This document shows positions 11,983 to 23,190 of a DNA stretch of 64,000 bases, piece after piece; position 1 is the first letter of the stretch; each line of letters opens with the position of its first letter. Made by a program: the position numbers and the translations under genes. The notes below the pieces were generated by a model, which saw only the letters and a program-made list of their open reading frames with translations, ran no database searches and had not been told where the DNA came from. The stretch is from Juglans regia (taxonomy: Eukaryota > Streptophyta > Magnoliopsida > Fagales > Juglandaceae), in NCBI RefSeq assembly GCF_001411555.2, contig NC_049902.1:11413888-11477887 (forward strand), in the 5' to 3' direction.

Positions 11983-12546
11983 ATGGCGGACAACGGAGTA
12001 AATACTAAGGTTGAAGCCGTATCGGAAGCAAGCACGGAGACGATTGAGTTGATAACGGAGGACGGCGGTGTCTTCGACGTGGACAAGCCCGTGGCGATGG
12101 AGTTCTTGATCCTCAAGTCGTTCTACGAAGACGAAGACCGCGTCTTTGACAAAACCTCCATTCGCCTACCGAATGTCAAGCAGTTGGAGCTCTCCAAGGT
12201 CATTGAATACTGCACTCGCGCCCTGGAGTTTGGCGCCAAGTCCGCGGCAGCGGCCGGTGACAAGGACGCCGAGAGGATGGTAAGGCAAGAGAGGGAGGGT
12301 TTCGAGGCGGAGTTCGTGGACAAGCTGAGCAACGAAATGCTCAAGGAGTTGATTCTTGCGGTGAATTTTCTGCACGTAAAGGAAATGCTGGATTTCCTGA
12401 TCCGGAGCGTGGCGAATAGGATCCGGAACAGAAGCGTGGCGTACGTGCGCCAGTTCTTCGATATAGAGAATGATTTCACACCGCAAGAAGAGGATCAGAT
12501 CCATCAGGAGAATGCATGGGCCTTCGAGGGCGTCGACGCCGATTGA
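11983..12546 (+). CDS. SKP1-like protein (SCF ubiquitin ligase adaptor), intronless and divergent
   Basis: 187 residues. Residues 19-88 form the N-terminal BTB/POZ-like Skp1 fold (TIELITEDGGVFDVD..., then VIEYCTRALEF). Residues 112-183 form the C-terminal Skp1 dimerisation and F-box-binding region, with LKELILAVNFLHVKEMLDFL and the near-canonical end NDFTPQEEDQI..ENAWAFE. SKP1 proteins bridge CUL1 to F-box receptors in SCF E3 ligases in nucleus and cytosol. Total length and C-terminal end are normal, but the linker (88-111, alanine- and charge-rich) and much of the POZ half differ from canonical ASK proteins. The single exon and lone position suggest an expanded, fast-evolving plant SKP1-like copy. 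It could still function or be on the way to a pseudogene; the frame is open throughout. Confidence 0.9.
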   Translation: MADNGVNTKVEAVSEASTETIELITEDGGVFDVDKPVAMEFLILKSFYEDEDRVFDKTSIRLPNVKQLELSKVIEYCTRALEFGAKSAAAAGDKDAERMVRQEREGFEAEFVDKLSNEMLKELILAVNFLHVKEMLDFLIRSVANRIRNRSVAYVRQFFDIENDFTPQEEDQIHQENAWAFEGVDAD

Positions 12547-13304
12547 TCCATAAAGAATGAAAAACTCAAGAAGACGACGAAGAATAGGGTGTTAGAAAAT
12601 TCGGAAACGATCAAAAGGAGCGCTTTCGTAAATCTTGAATAGGGTGTTTGATTTCACCATTGAATTTCATTGCAAGATTAAATTCCCATTGAATCCAAAA
12701 TACAACTTTTACCCGTTGCTTTTCATCTTCTTGACAATGAATATTTATTCTTTAGGATACTGTGATGTGAAATTACTACGATGTTAGGATCCTACCCTGT
12801 TAATGTACTACAGTCTGTTTGTGATGTGAAATGGTAAAGAAATTAAACAAACGTTGGAAGCCACAAGAAGATGGAGGCACAGCAGGTGTTTGATAAAAAT
12901 CCTCAGAGCCACACCATTGTATTGATAAGGGGTTCTACTTCGAGGGAGAACCAACCTGGCTGAATAAAGAAAACTAGGTAACACTCGGGAATTTCCAGAA
13001 TAATCCCAACAAGACTGCCGTCCCCTACATATACTGGAAAAAATGCTCCTAAACGACAACCATCAACTAAGGCCATGGGCCACTAAACGACAAATTAGCA
13101 ACTTACTAAATTAAAATATCACAACTAGGTTGGAGGCCATCATGCCCGGCCCAACTTAGTTGGGTTCATAACATACGATGGGGATTGAATATTAGTCGGT
13201 GTTGGGAAAATTCTAGCTGTGAGAGGGAAGCAACGGCCCTTTCATCATTCCTTGTTAGAGACCTACTTGCTGCATGGTTAGAGCAGCCAGAATATAAGCT
13301 TCAA
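12547..13304. other. 3' flank of the SKP1-like gene and intergenic DNA
   Basis: The first ~250 bp are likely 3' UTR and flank (several aataaa-poor, T-rich stretches). 12830-13270 has more balanced composition and open frames on both strands (a + strand stretch around 12855-12960 reads like a damaged coding piece), but I could not assign a family. Confidence 0.4.
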
Positions 13305-13672
13305 GGGTAATGATACCCTTACGGCTATTATGCTTTACTACTCAACTAATTTTTTTTTTAATTTTTCGAAATAAAAAACTCAAAACATAACTTTTTTGTA
13401 TAATTTAAAAGAAAATAAATTCAATCAACTAATATAATTATGTAATTTAACTAAAAATAAATTCAATTTTATAAAAATTGACATTCTTTTACTCTTTGAG
13501 TCATTTTTTATAAAATTAAATTTATTTTTAATTAAATTACAAGATTATGTTGATTGATTGAATTTATTTTCTTCTAGATTATGTAAGAAGGTTATGTCCT
13601 ACGATTTTTAATCCAGATTAGAATAGCAAAACGGAAAAAAAAAATAAAAAAAGTGTAAGGATATCATTACCT
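13305..13672. mobile_element. Foldback MITE with long inverted arms
   Basis: About 370 bp forming one long imperfect palindrome. The left end gggtaatgatacccttac pairs with the right end gtaaggatatcattacct, and the arms continue inward for about 180 bp, meeting near aaaagagt/actctttt at about 13490-13505. Flanks aagcttcaa and tagctttaa (7 of 9 equal) may be a degenerate 9-bp TSD, which would suggest a Mutator-like origin. Non-coding. Confidence 0.75.
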
Positions 13673-13935
13673 TAGCTTTAAAATGAGAAGATCCACCATA
13701 ATATTCAGTAGAATGAGATGGCAAACAACAATGAAACCAACATCAAAACCAATCATGCTCTGTAGATTTGATCTAAAATCAAATAACTCTTGGACATTGG
13801 CACTCAGCAGCATCGTTTGTTGTATCATGAGTAAAGATTTTTGGAGTTTCCAAATGATGGGGTCCTCTTTTGCTTGAGGTGAGGAGTGTCTTTGCACTGC
13901 AAAGGGTTGGATGTGATTCGAAGAGAGCTGCAATA

Positions 13936-14980
13936 ATGGAGGAAGAATTACACAAGCATTGGGAAGCTTTCCCTTTAACAGACCAGGAGGCTGACTCAAT
14001 GAACGTGGAGAATGATGCTTTAGAACACCTAATTGAGAAAGGAAAACGACGTCTACTATTGTTGATCAATGCGGACAGGGTGGTAAACCGACAAGCCTTC
14101 AAAACTACCATGTCTAAGATTTAGAGACCTGAAGGTTGGATCCAATATAAGGACGTGGGAGATAATAAGGTGCTGGTAGAGTTCTAGCATGAACGTGATA
14201 AAGCTAAGGTTTTGGCTAGAAGGCCATTATCTTTTGACAGGGCACTGATATGCTTAGAGGAGGTCAATGGACAAGTTCCATTGAAGGATATAAAGTTTAC
14301 CAAGGAGCTATTTTGGGTGCAAGCTCATAACATGCCAATGGCATGCATGACCAAGGAAGTTGGAGTGAAGATGTTCTCGGGCATAAAAAAAGGTTCTTGA
14401 GGTGGAGACAGATGAAGGGGCTGTGGTTGGGGAAGTATCTTAATAGCCAAGGTGGAGGTGGACATCACCAAACCGTTGATTCGAGGAAGATTCTTAACAA
14501 TTGATAAGTCTAAAAAATGGATCTCATTTAAGTATGAAAGACTTCTTTCTTTTTGCCTTGACTGTGGTTCCATTAAGCACTCTAAACATTGCCATGGTAC
14601 CAGTCGCTATAACAGGATGGAAGCTAACAATTAGTATTGCCCTTGGCTCAGGGCTAACCCAACGAAGGGGAGTGGCCATGATACTCAACATTACGGTGGC
14701 AACATGAATCAACAACCTCAACATGGCCAGTAGACAGGTAGCTCAGGGATGGAGGCAACAATGGAAACTCAGGAGGCCAGCATGCTTCTAGAGATGGAGA
14801 TCCTACAGTATTTTTACCAAAAAAGCAACAAAGTGTCTTGGAACAGCATAGTAGGGCAGATGCGTAGGGAGGAAACTCTACAGAAGTGAACCAAAATGAG
14901 CAAAAGCAAACATCCCCTTTTCCTGGCTTGATGAAGACTCACAAAAAGTTTTTACCAAAATAGGAAGGCTCCAGTCATAG
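13936..14980 (+). pseudogene. LINE ORF1 (DUF4283 + CCHC knuckle), broken
   Basis: Translation from the ATG at 13936 gives MEEELHKHWEAFPLTDQEAD and continues, through stops at about 14122 and 14186, into a DUF4283-like region (ALICLEEVNG, FTKELFWVQAHNMP). A zinc-knuckle region follows at 14560-14600 (FCLDCGSIKHSKHCHG, a Cx2Cx4Hx4C-like pattern that is partly altered). The rest is low-complexity linker. The product would be the nucleic-acid-binding partner of ORF2. At least three in-frame stops. Confidence 0.8.
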
Positions 14981-15355
14981 AGTTGAGGATCAGAAAAAGC
15001 ATGAGAATAGTAAGGCTACTATGTCAACCTCTAATATGGAAACAAACACCAATGTGGAACTCCCTACCTCTGGTAGCTCTTTGGCTGGTCAAATCAAGTC
15101 CCTAGACAATTTCTTCAACCAACAAATCCAGGTATTGTTTGAAGCTGGTCATAAAATGTCTTGGAAAAATAGGGCACATAGTAGGTCCCTTCACCTTGCC
15201 TCTCATCCTCCCTCAGGAGGAATGATCCATGGTGGCAACAAAAGGCAAGTAGAACCTGATCTACCATCAAAGCTCAATGGGACCCCTAATAAAAAATTCA
15301 AAGCTAATGCTTCAAGTGTCGAGGTACAAGCTGCAAGCAGGCAACACCACCAACC

Positions 15356-18300
15356 ATGAATTGCCTTAGCTGGAACTGTCGAGAGCTTGGAAACCATCGA
15401 ATAGTTAGCATCCTTAACCTTTTAGTTAAGGACAAGTCACCCAACATGGTGTTTCTCATGGAAACAAAATGTACAAAAAATAGAATTGAAGAACTTAGTA
15501 AACTGCCTCATTTCGCCTCCTAATTAGCTATGGAAAGTATAGGGAGTAGTGGAGGTTTAGCTTTAATGTGGAAGAGGAATATGGATGTATCGATCCTTAA
15601 ATGGACCTGATTCTCCTTCATGGCTTTTTACTGGCTTTTATGGCCATCCTGAGACAACTAAAAGGGACATGAGCTAGGAATTATTGATGTCCCTAAAACC
15701 TATGAACCCAATGGCCTGGCTATGTTGTGGGGATTTTAATGAGATACTCTGCCAAGATAAAAAAGCAGGAGGCGGTGCCTTATAGACAAATGGAGAGGTT
15801 TAGAATGGCCATTATGGAATGCTCTTTGAAACCCATCCTGACTCGAGGCTCTAAGTTCACTTGGGCTAATAACAGGAGAGGTGGGGACTTTATAAAAGAG
15901 AAAAATGACATAGCTTTGGCTAATTGTAATTGACTCAATAGGTTTAATGACTCATGCTGCCAAGTTCTTCCTGCTATGAAGTCTGACCATTCTCCACTCC
16001 TTATTCAAGTAGCCAGTAAAGACAAACAAAACCATGGAAAGTCCCACCTTTTCAAATTTAAAGTTGCGTGGAATTTGAAGGAAGACTGCTCATCCACTAT
16101 TAAAGAGGCTTAGGCTGTTATGGCAATGGGGTATGAGGTGCCTCTGGTATGAATAGGAGGCTACATAATTGCAGCCATGCTCTAAGGAAGTGGAATGTAA
16201 CTAAGAACAAAAGGGCTATAGATGACATCAGGCTGAAATTGAAAAGGTTAAGGGAACTACAGGATTCAAACCAAAGCAACCAAGTGGAGGCAGTTCAACA
16301 ACTTCAAAAGGAGATAGAAATAGCTCTTGTGGAGGATGATCTCAAATGGAAACAAAGGGCCAAGCAGCACTGGCTACAGAATGGGGGACAAAACACTAAA
16401 TTTTATCACCTGCATGCCACCCACAGAAGGAAGACTAATAAGATTTCCCAAGTGTTGGATCACAACTGTTTAATCACTGAGAAACAAGAGATTGGAGAAG
16501 TCTTTACTAGTTTCTTCTCTAATCTGTTCACCTGCTCTAACCCATTTGATATTGAAGTGTGCCTTGAGAATGTGCCCCCCAAGGTTACCCCTACGATGAT
16601 TGAGATGCTACTACAGAAATTCACAGAGGAGGAGGTTACTGCTGCAGTGTTTCAGATGAAAGGCATGGGCTCTCCAGGCCCTAATGGCTTCCCAGCCTTG
16701 TTCTATCAATGACATTGGGACATTCTTGGCAAGGAAGTGTGCAGGTTTGCTCTTAATATATTAAATTGTGGTGGTTCTTTGGAGGGGGTTAATGAAACTT
16801 TCATTACCCTCATTCCTAAAATTAAAGAGCCTAAAAGAGTCCATGACTTTAAACCCATAAGCTTATGTAATATTATCTACAAAATTGTAGCTAACATGGT
16901 CTCAAACAGATTAAAGCTTGTATTACATGACATTATTTCTTTAAATCAAAGTGCCTTTGTACCAAATAGAGCAATTTTTTATAACATTTTGGTGGCCTAT
17001 GAGACTCTTCACTCCATGACTACAAGAATGCAAGGCAAGACAGGTTTCATGACTCTCAAGTTAGACATGAGCAAGACCTATGATCGTGTAGAGTGGAGCT
17101 TCCTTACTTATGTAATGAGCAGGTTGGGGTTTGATCAGACTTGGATCTCCCTTGTACTGAATTGTATCTCCTAAATGTCCTACTCAATTTTGCTTAATGG
17201 TGAGGCTCAAGTCCCTTTCAAACCAACTAGGGGTTTAAGACAAGGGGATTCCCTATCCCCTACCTCTTTATCCTATGTGGAGGAGCCTTATCATCTATTT
17301 TGCAACAGGTAGAATCCATTGGAAGTATTTCGAGTGTTCCCATGGGTAAAGGTCTCCAAAGAGTTAGCTATCTTTTCTTTACTGATGACATCTTAGTTTT
17401 TTGTAAATCAAACTCACCTGAATGGAGCAACCTAATGAAGATTCTTGGCATCTATGAAAGTGCATCTGGACAGGTACTAAACAAGGAAAAAACCTCTATA
17501 TTCTTTAACAAAAACACCCTACTTGAAAACCAGAAAACAATCTTGAGAATTGTTGGGGTCAAGACTTCAGGCTCCTTTGAAAAATACTTGGGGCTCCCTA
17601 CCATGGTTGGCAGAGCCAAAACTGCAGCTTTTCACAGCCTTATTGAAAGGACTTGGGCAAAGATCACAAATTGGAAGACAACATGCCTCTCAGCAGCAGG
17701 CAAAGAGGCTTTACTCAAGTTAGTTTTGCAAGTTATCCCTACTTATACCATGGGCATCTTCCTCCTCCCTCAATCCATCACAAAGAGGCTAGACCAACTC
17801 TTGAGGAAGTTTTGGTGGAGATCCAATGAGGGTCACTCCAAAATTCAGTGGGTTAAATGGAGTTATTTGAATAAAGGGAAAGATCAGGGTGGGTTGTTCA
17901 AAACTTTAACAGCTTCAACCTTGCTCTCCTGACTAAGCAAGGGAGGAACATTCTCAATAACCCAAACTTCCTCTCTGCCCAAGTTCTTAAATAGAAATAT
18001 TTCCCTTCGAAAAACTTTTTAGAGGCCAAAGTGGGGAGTAGACCATCCCTAGTCTAGAGAAGTGTGCTGGCAGGACTAGAATTGCTTAAAGAGGGCCTCA
18101 TATGGAGAATAGGAAATGGACATAAAGTTAAGATATGGGAGTCTAGATGGTTACCTAAGCCAAACTCATTGACACAAGCTAACAGGATCAATAGTGTTAT
18201 TGATGTGGAATGGGTGCAGACCTTATGAATCCTGGCCAAAAGAGTTGGAATGAAACTTTACTCCACAACCTATTTTCCCAGCAGGAGGTGGAGCTCATCA

Positions 18301-19351
18301 AAACCATCCCTATCAGCTTGGCCAACAGAGAAGATAGATTAACATGGGAAGGGACCAACAATGGTTTTTTTTTTCAGTCAAAAGTGCCTATCACCTACAT
18401 AGGGAGATTCTAACAAGGCAAGCAGCAGGGCCCTCGAAAGTCCATGCACAAAGCAGCACCTGGAAATCCTTGTGGAAACTGCAGGTTCCCAATGCAGTTA
18501 GAATGTTCGTTTGGAGGGCTTGTAATGAGGCTATCCCTACCTTCTCAAACTTGCAGTAGAGAAAATTGAGAGAGAGCAACTTATGCCCAATCTGTCTTCT
18601 TGAAAAGGAATCAACAAGCCATGTGTTATGGGGATGTAGTGCTGCTCAAGATGTATGGGGCCAAGCAAGTATCAAGATTATGAAGATGTCCTTGCAACAT
18701 GATCTGTTTCGAGACATATGGGACCAATTAACTGCAAAACTACCAAAAGCTGAATTAGAGTTGGTAGGATCAATAGCAAGGCTCATATGGAATAGAAGAA
18801 ATGAAGTAGTGCATGGCAAGGAACTAAGACATCCCAACTCTATATTCCATAAGGCCAATGAGGATGTAAGGCTGTTCAAAGCTACAAAGGTCCAAGTTAG
18901 TGCTCTTGCTACTGCAACCTATCCTGAAGATAAGCTTACATGGAAAAAACCTACTGAAGGGAAATACAAACTTAATTGGGATGCTGCTTTAAATGTGTCA
19001 TTGGGAGTGTTAGGCATAGGAGCCATTCTCAAAGACTGCCAAGGTATGGTATTAGGAACAGTCAGATCAATAAGAAGCTTAAGACTTTCACCATTTACTG
19101 CCGAAGCCTATGCTATGTTGATGGCAATTCTTTTCTGTAAGGACTCTGGGGTTACAAACTTCATTCTTGAAGGGGACTCGCTGCAGGTGGTTCAACAAAT
19201 GCAGAACTTAATCATGGACTGGAGCCAAGGTGGTCTAATTCTTGAAAATGCTAAATCTATTCTGAAGTCTTTACTTGGTTAGAACATTGGACACATAAGG
19301 AGGGATGCTAATATGGCTACTCACTTGCTAGCCAAGGATGCCCTCAATTGA
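15356..19351 (+). pseudogene. LINE ORF2 (endonuclease, reverse transcriptase, RNase H), broken
   Basis: The start MNCLSWNCR..G (15356) is the typical plant L1 endonuclease N-terminus, followed by VFLMETKC. The RT spans about 16149-17930, with GPNGFPALFYQ, FKPISLCNIIYKIVANMVSNR, and an active-site loop reading FTDD where FADD is usual. A zinc-finger RVT region with CPIC...H follows near 18590-18660. A C-terminal RNase H runs from 18975 (LNWDAALN) to about 19350 (EGDSLQVV and IRRDANMATHLLAKDAL). Frame breaks occur at least near 15520, 15608, 15932, 16710, 17172, 17930, 18558 and 19280. It once made its own cDNA copy but cannot now. Confidence 0.85.
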
Positions 19352-19930
19352 GTAGAAGATTCATATTCTCTTGAATGTATCCCAAGATATATTGAGCATG
19401 TTTTTTGTAAGGAATCTATGTAAACAGTTTGCTTGAGGAATATAATTGATCTCTGATTTAAAAAAAAAAAAATGAGTAAAGATTTTTGGTCATTTTTTAA
19501 AACAATTTAAGCTTTTTGTATCCTCTCCTCCTCAAGCCAACCAATCACCATTCACCCGTACTCATCAAAACATCCAAGGATGCACACTGAGAAAAACTTT
19601 TAAATAAGAGGCGACTACAAGAGCCAAGGTGGTCTAATTCTTGAAAATGCTAAATCTATTCTGAAGTCTTTTCCTGGTTGGCACATTGGACACATAAGGA
19701 GGGATGCTAATATGGCTGCTCACTTGCTAACCAAGGATGCCCTCAATTGAGTAGAAGATTCATATTCTCTTGAATGAGAATATGAGTAAAGATTTTTGGT
19801 CATTTTTGAAAACTATTTAAGCTTTCCGTATCCTCTCCTCCTCAAGCCAACCAATCACCATTCACCCGTACTCTTCAAAACATCCAAGGATGCACATTGA
19901 GAAAAACTTTTAAATAAGAGGCGACTACAA
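19222..19930. repeat. Tandem duplication of LINE 3' end plus flank
   Basis: Unit 1 is 19222-19620; unit 2 is 19621-19930. Both start gagccaaggtggtctaattc and end ggcgactacaa. Unit 2 lacks about 90 bp, including the LINE poly(A) tail, between ctcttgaatg and atatgagtaaag. Both units include the right-hand TSD sequence and the native flank, so the duplication followed the insertion. Unit 2 keeps a tryptophan codon (ttggcac) where unit 1 has a stop (ttagaac). Confidence 0.9.
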
Positions 19931-20107
19931 AGCCCATACATAGTACCAAATCACAAGCTCATCATCCACTCAGCATTAAAGCTACCAACTTAGGAAGAAA
20001 AAAAGAACACTCTACTTGCTAAAAGACACTACCAGCAATTCATCTCTAACAGTCAAAAGGGTGCCTGAAAACATCTGTTACATTACCTAGACCACAGTGA
20101 CCAAGAT
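19931..20107 (-). other. Probable 3' UTR of NF-YC
   Basis: Unique sequence between the end of the tandem duplication and the NF-YC stop. The gene reads on the minus strand, so this lies directly downstream of it. No other feature is seen. The polyadenylation site is not obvious and could lie inside the duplicated DNA. Confidence 0.4.
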
Positions 20108-20920
20108 TCAAGAGTCTGTTTGTTGCTGCTGTGGTGGCTGCTGCTGCTGAGTTTGACTCTGTGGCCATGGCATGAAAGCCATAGGTGCTCGAGGCTGCTG
20201 CGAAGCGTACATTGCTGCTTGGTCAACTGGCTTTCCCATGATCATTCCTGTAGGTCCCACAGGATGCTGTGATGGAACATAGTAGTATGGGATATCAGCC
20301 GGTGAACCCACTACTGGAATAGTAGCCTTGGTCACCCCAAGTCCCTCCTCTTTCAATTCATCTCTTGGAATGATATCAACCAAGAAATCAAAGACATCAG
20401 TCCTCGAAATGGCAGCTGCAATATCATTCTTTTGTAATGTCCTCCTTTTGTTTTCTTCTGTGTGGATCCAAGAGCGCAAAGTCAGCTCCAAGATGAACAT
20501 TTCACATGCCTTTGCAAATATGACAGGAGCCTCTGCCGAAATCATCCGGACATCCTCATCAGCTTTCATTATTTTCTTAATCCGAGCAAGAGGAAGGCTG
20601 TGATTCTTGAAGTCAGTTGTTTGCTCAATTTCTTGCATTTGGTTGGCCCAGAACATCTGAAGTTGCTGTTGCTGTTGCTGCTGCTGCTGGTTGTGGAAGT
20701 GTTGGGCCTGCTGGTATGCAAGCTGGTGTGAGGGATTAGCGAATGTGGTGGGGGGCTGGGTCGGGGAATGCACTGCTCCTGTAGGAGTTCCAGAAGCCAC
20801 CATAGGAGCAGTTTGATAAGGAGTAGCATAGGCCATTTGGTTGGCACCTGCTGCAACTCCCACCACTGCCTGCTGGTGTTGTTGCTGCTGCTGTTTTTGT
20901 GTTTGTTCTGACTGATCCAT
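20108..20920 (-). CDS. NF-YC: Nuclear transcription factor Y subunit C (NF-YC2-like)
   Basis: 270 residues, single coding exon, from the ATG at 20920 (a longer reading starts at TTG and is rejected). The N-terminus is glutamine-rich, with Q runs at about 11-17 and 78-87. It leads into [14 protein letters not shown] and the conserved histone fold (about 108-185: [56 protein letters not shown]). The C-terminus ([27 protein letters not shown]-rich end) is typical of plant NF-YC. It dimerises with NF-YB and recruits NF-YA or CO-like factors to CCAAT boxes; family roles include flowering, light and ABA responses. The linker [11 protein letters not shown] points to the NF-YC2-like branch, though subclade is from memory. 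The frame is intact. Confidence 0.96.
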   Translation of the reverse strand: MDQSEQTQKQQQQQHQQAVVGVAAGANQMAYATPYQTAPMVASGTPTGAVHSPTQPPTTFANPSHQLAYQQAQHFHNQQQQQQQQQLQMFWANQMQEIEQTTDFKNHSLPLARIKKIMKADEDVRMISAEAPVIFAKACEMFILELTLRSWIHTEENKRRTLQKNDIAAAISRTDVFDFLVDIIPRDELKEEGLGVTKATIPVVGSPADIPYYYVPSQHPVGPTGMIMGKPVDQAAMYASQQPRAPMAFMPWPQSQTQQQQPPQQQQTDS

Positions 20921-21668
20921 AGACAACTAGTGTAGTATGTTTCACCACTTGTAATTATGCCCTTATCTGCACAGATATATGTCATCCAAAACAAATGGTA
21001 AATGAATGTGTGAGACGAAAAATATAACAGCATGGCCAAAGATAAGACCACTGAATACAATCTTGCTTCACTTTGAAAGGTGCATCTTCATCGGTAAGTA
21101 ATTATTCAGATTGGGGGAGGGGAGGAGGGGGGTGGGAGAGATTGCAGACTTGGATATCTTTTGCAGCCATCTTATTCATCTCATTACACGTTATACCCTG
21201 ATTTTGATAATTCAAATTCCAACTTCCTTTTTGCCTTCTTGCAGGGATCAACAGTTACGAATGTGATAAAGTTTTCTATAATACATAAAGATATGAACTG
21301 AGGCTGTCACATTAGCATTTCCATAACTAAACCATGATCTGCAATCCATTGAAACCCAACTATTTTATTCAACTCCAGTTTCTAAATGAACTACATGGAA
21401 GAAGGCAATCAAAGAAGAGATTGGCAGAGATTTTCAGCAATCAAAACTTCTATTTCATTAAGTTGGTGGTGGTTCTTTTTATTTAGTGAGAAGTATCCCT
21501 AATGTTAATTTCCATAGCCGCTGAAAAGTTATGTATTGACTCTTTCTACAAGGAACAAATATGAAGGAACAAAAGTAACTTTCTAATGCAATGAACACAA
21601 TTACTTTAACTAAATAAATGACATATTTATAACTACTGATATGCATGGGAAGAGAAAAAAGTGAGATC

Positions 21669-22105
21669 CCTATAAACAACCCCAAAAAAACAAAAAGAAC
21701 TGTGTACCCCCCGCCCCTCACCAGAAGAATAAGGTAGAAAACAGCAGTATATCGCAAACCTTTATAAGACATCAGACATCTGAGTGGGAGAGATTGTAGT
21801 ACCCAATTAGATTACGAATGGGTTGCACGCACATGTACTATGTTCCAAGTTTGATCTCTACTACGCCAACTAGACCTTCGTCCAACCCCCATAAACAACC
21901 CAAAAAAGAAAAAGAAGCCACCATCCACGCCCCGCCCCCCACCGGAAGGAAAGGGGAAGAAACAGCAGTAAAACACAAGCCTTTATAAGACATCAGAAAT
22001 TTGAGTGGATGAAATCGTAGCACCAAATTAGATATTGAATGGGTTGCATGCGCATATAGTAAAGTTCCAAATTTGATATTCTACTACACCAACCTAGACC
22101 ACATA
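21669..22105. repeat. Diverged tandem duplication (~220 bp period)
   Basis: Two units share, in order, cataaacaacccc/caaaaaa, ccccgcccc, agcagtaaaacacaagcc-like text, tttataagacatcaga, gaatgggttgca, gttccaa and ctactac.ccaac. Units are about 80% alike by eye. Non-coding, in the NF-YC leader intron. Confidence 0.75.
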
Positions 22106-22109
22106 ATTT

Positions 22110-22525
22110 AGCAAAAGGCACTGCCCAAGTACACACGGAGTACACAGCACCTTGGGAGATAGAGTAAAAAGGTCAAAAATATCCAAAAAGCTAAAAGCTA
22201 GAATAACTAAAGTTTGCTGCCACCCAATCTAAAGAAGAAATCCTTTAGCTCCTTGATTTTCTTCTCACAATCCTTGACACTTGTATCATTCCTCTCTCTC
22301 CAAATACCACCCAGTCAAATCAGAATCATCTTCCACAAATTCCACTGTGTAAGCTGCCAAACTAACCATTCCAACATAGAAAAAGATCCACCACCTGTTG
22401 ATGCATGATCCAAATCAACTTGAACCAGTTTAAAACAATTTTCCGCAGGGCACTAGCTACTTCAGAATGTGGTAACGAGTGATCCACTGTTTCCCCATCC
22501 CTCTTACACATAAAGCACCATGTTA
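22110..22525 (-). mobile_element. Antisense-to-plus LINE fragment (zf-RVT region)
   Basis: The minus strand reads WCFMCKRDGETVDH, then HSEVASALRKIVLNWFKLIW, the zinc-finger RVT region of plant L1 ORF2. It is followed by text typical of the ORF2 C-terminal part. No ends or TSD were found; it is a truncated fragment in the same orientation as NF-YC. Confidence 0.7.
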
Positions 22526-23043
22526 TCGCATTCAATATTAGAGATATCGATAATTACAAGAATCCTTAGTGTGACTTGTCTTTTTGAGCTAACTGGCAGA
22601 TATGACTAGTGTGTCCCCAAGTAGAGCCAACCTTTCCAACATAAAGGAGTTATATTTAGAATTGTCTAGCTACAAGTGTCAATGGATGACACTATATAGG
22701 AAACCAACTTACTTGCTCATGGTCAAGTCAAAGAAACGACATGAGATCTCTCTACTCAAAACATAAAACTACATACTTCATGCATAAATGAATTGATTTG
22801 TTCTATAAATTCTCAGAATGGGGGAGCACGTTTAGGATTATGAAGACCAAGCCCACTTGAATCCCCACTAACAAGTAACAACCATATATCACCACATTCA
22901 GGATTTGAATAGATGGTACTGCTTATAATCTTCCCAGCATCAAAACCTCCAAAAGAAGAGAGTTTTTTCTAGTCGTTTAAAAAAAACTTGGGGGGTCCAG
23001 CCGAGCAGCCTAGCCATGTTATGTGTTGAGTGCAACTCTTTCC

Positions 23044-23190
23044 AAGTAGGAATGTGCAAATATTACTTATATATATATATATATATATTAAAAAAAAAAA
23101 AGTAGGAATGTGCAAATATACAACATAGCATTCATAAAAAAAAATAAAAAATAAAAAAAGTAGGAATGTGCAAATATACAACATAGCATT
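23044..23190. repeat. Three-copy short tandem repeat
   Basis: The word aagtaggaatgtgcaaatat occurs at about 23044, 23100 and 23158. The last two copies extend through acaacatagcattcat. The spacers are (TA)n and A-rich runs, so this probably arose by slippage and local duplication. Confidence 0.8.

Larger units (their letters stand above)
13845..19471 (+). mobile_element. Full-length, decayed L1-type LINE retrotransposon
   Basis: A 5.6 kb element bounded by an exact 18-bp target duplication, atgagtaaagatttttgg (13827-13844 and 19472-19489), with a terminal A-run at 19460-19472. It has the plant L1 order: ORF1 (DUF4283-like domain plus CCHC-type knuckle), then ORF2 with AP endonuclease, reverse transcriptase, zf-RVT cysteines and RNase H. 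Many stops and frameshifts disable it. The 18-bp TSD and poly(A) show insertion by target-primed reverse transcription. It landed just downstream of NF-YC, in the sense opposite to that gene. Confidence 0.93.

Noticed and set aside
12123..12504. Two minus ORFs over the SKP1-like gene
   Set aside because: Antisense shadows of a real + strand gene with clear Skp1 domains.
12855..12965. Possible PPR-like coding scrap on + (reads ..QQVFDKNPQSHTIVL..)
   Set aside because: One short stretch only resembles a PPR motif, with no repeat periodicity or second motif. Insufficient.
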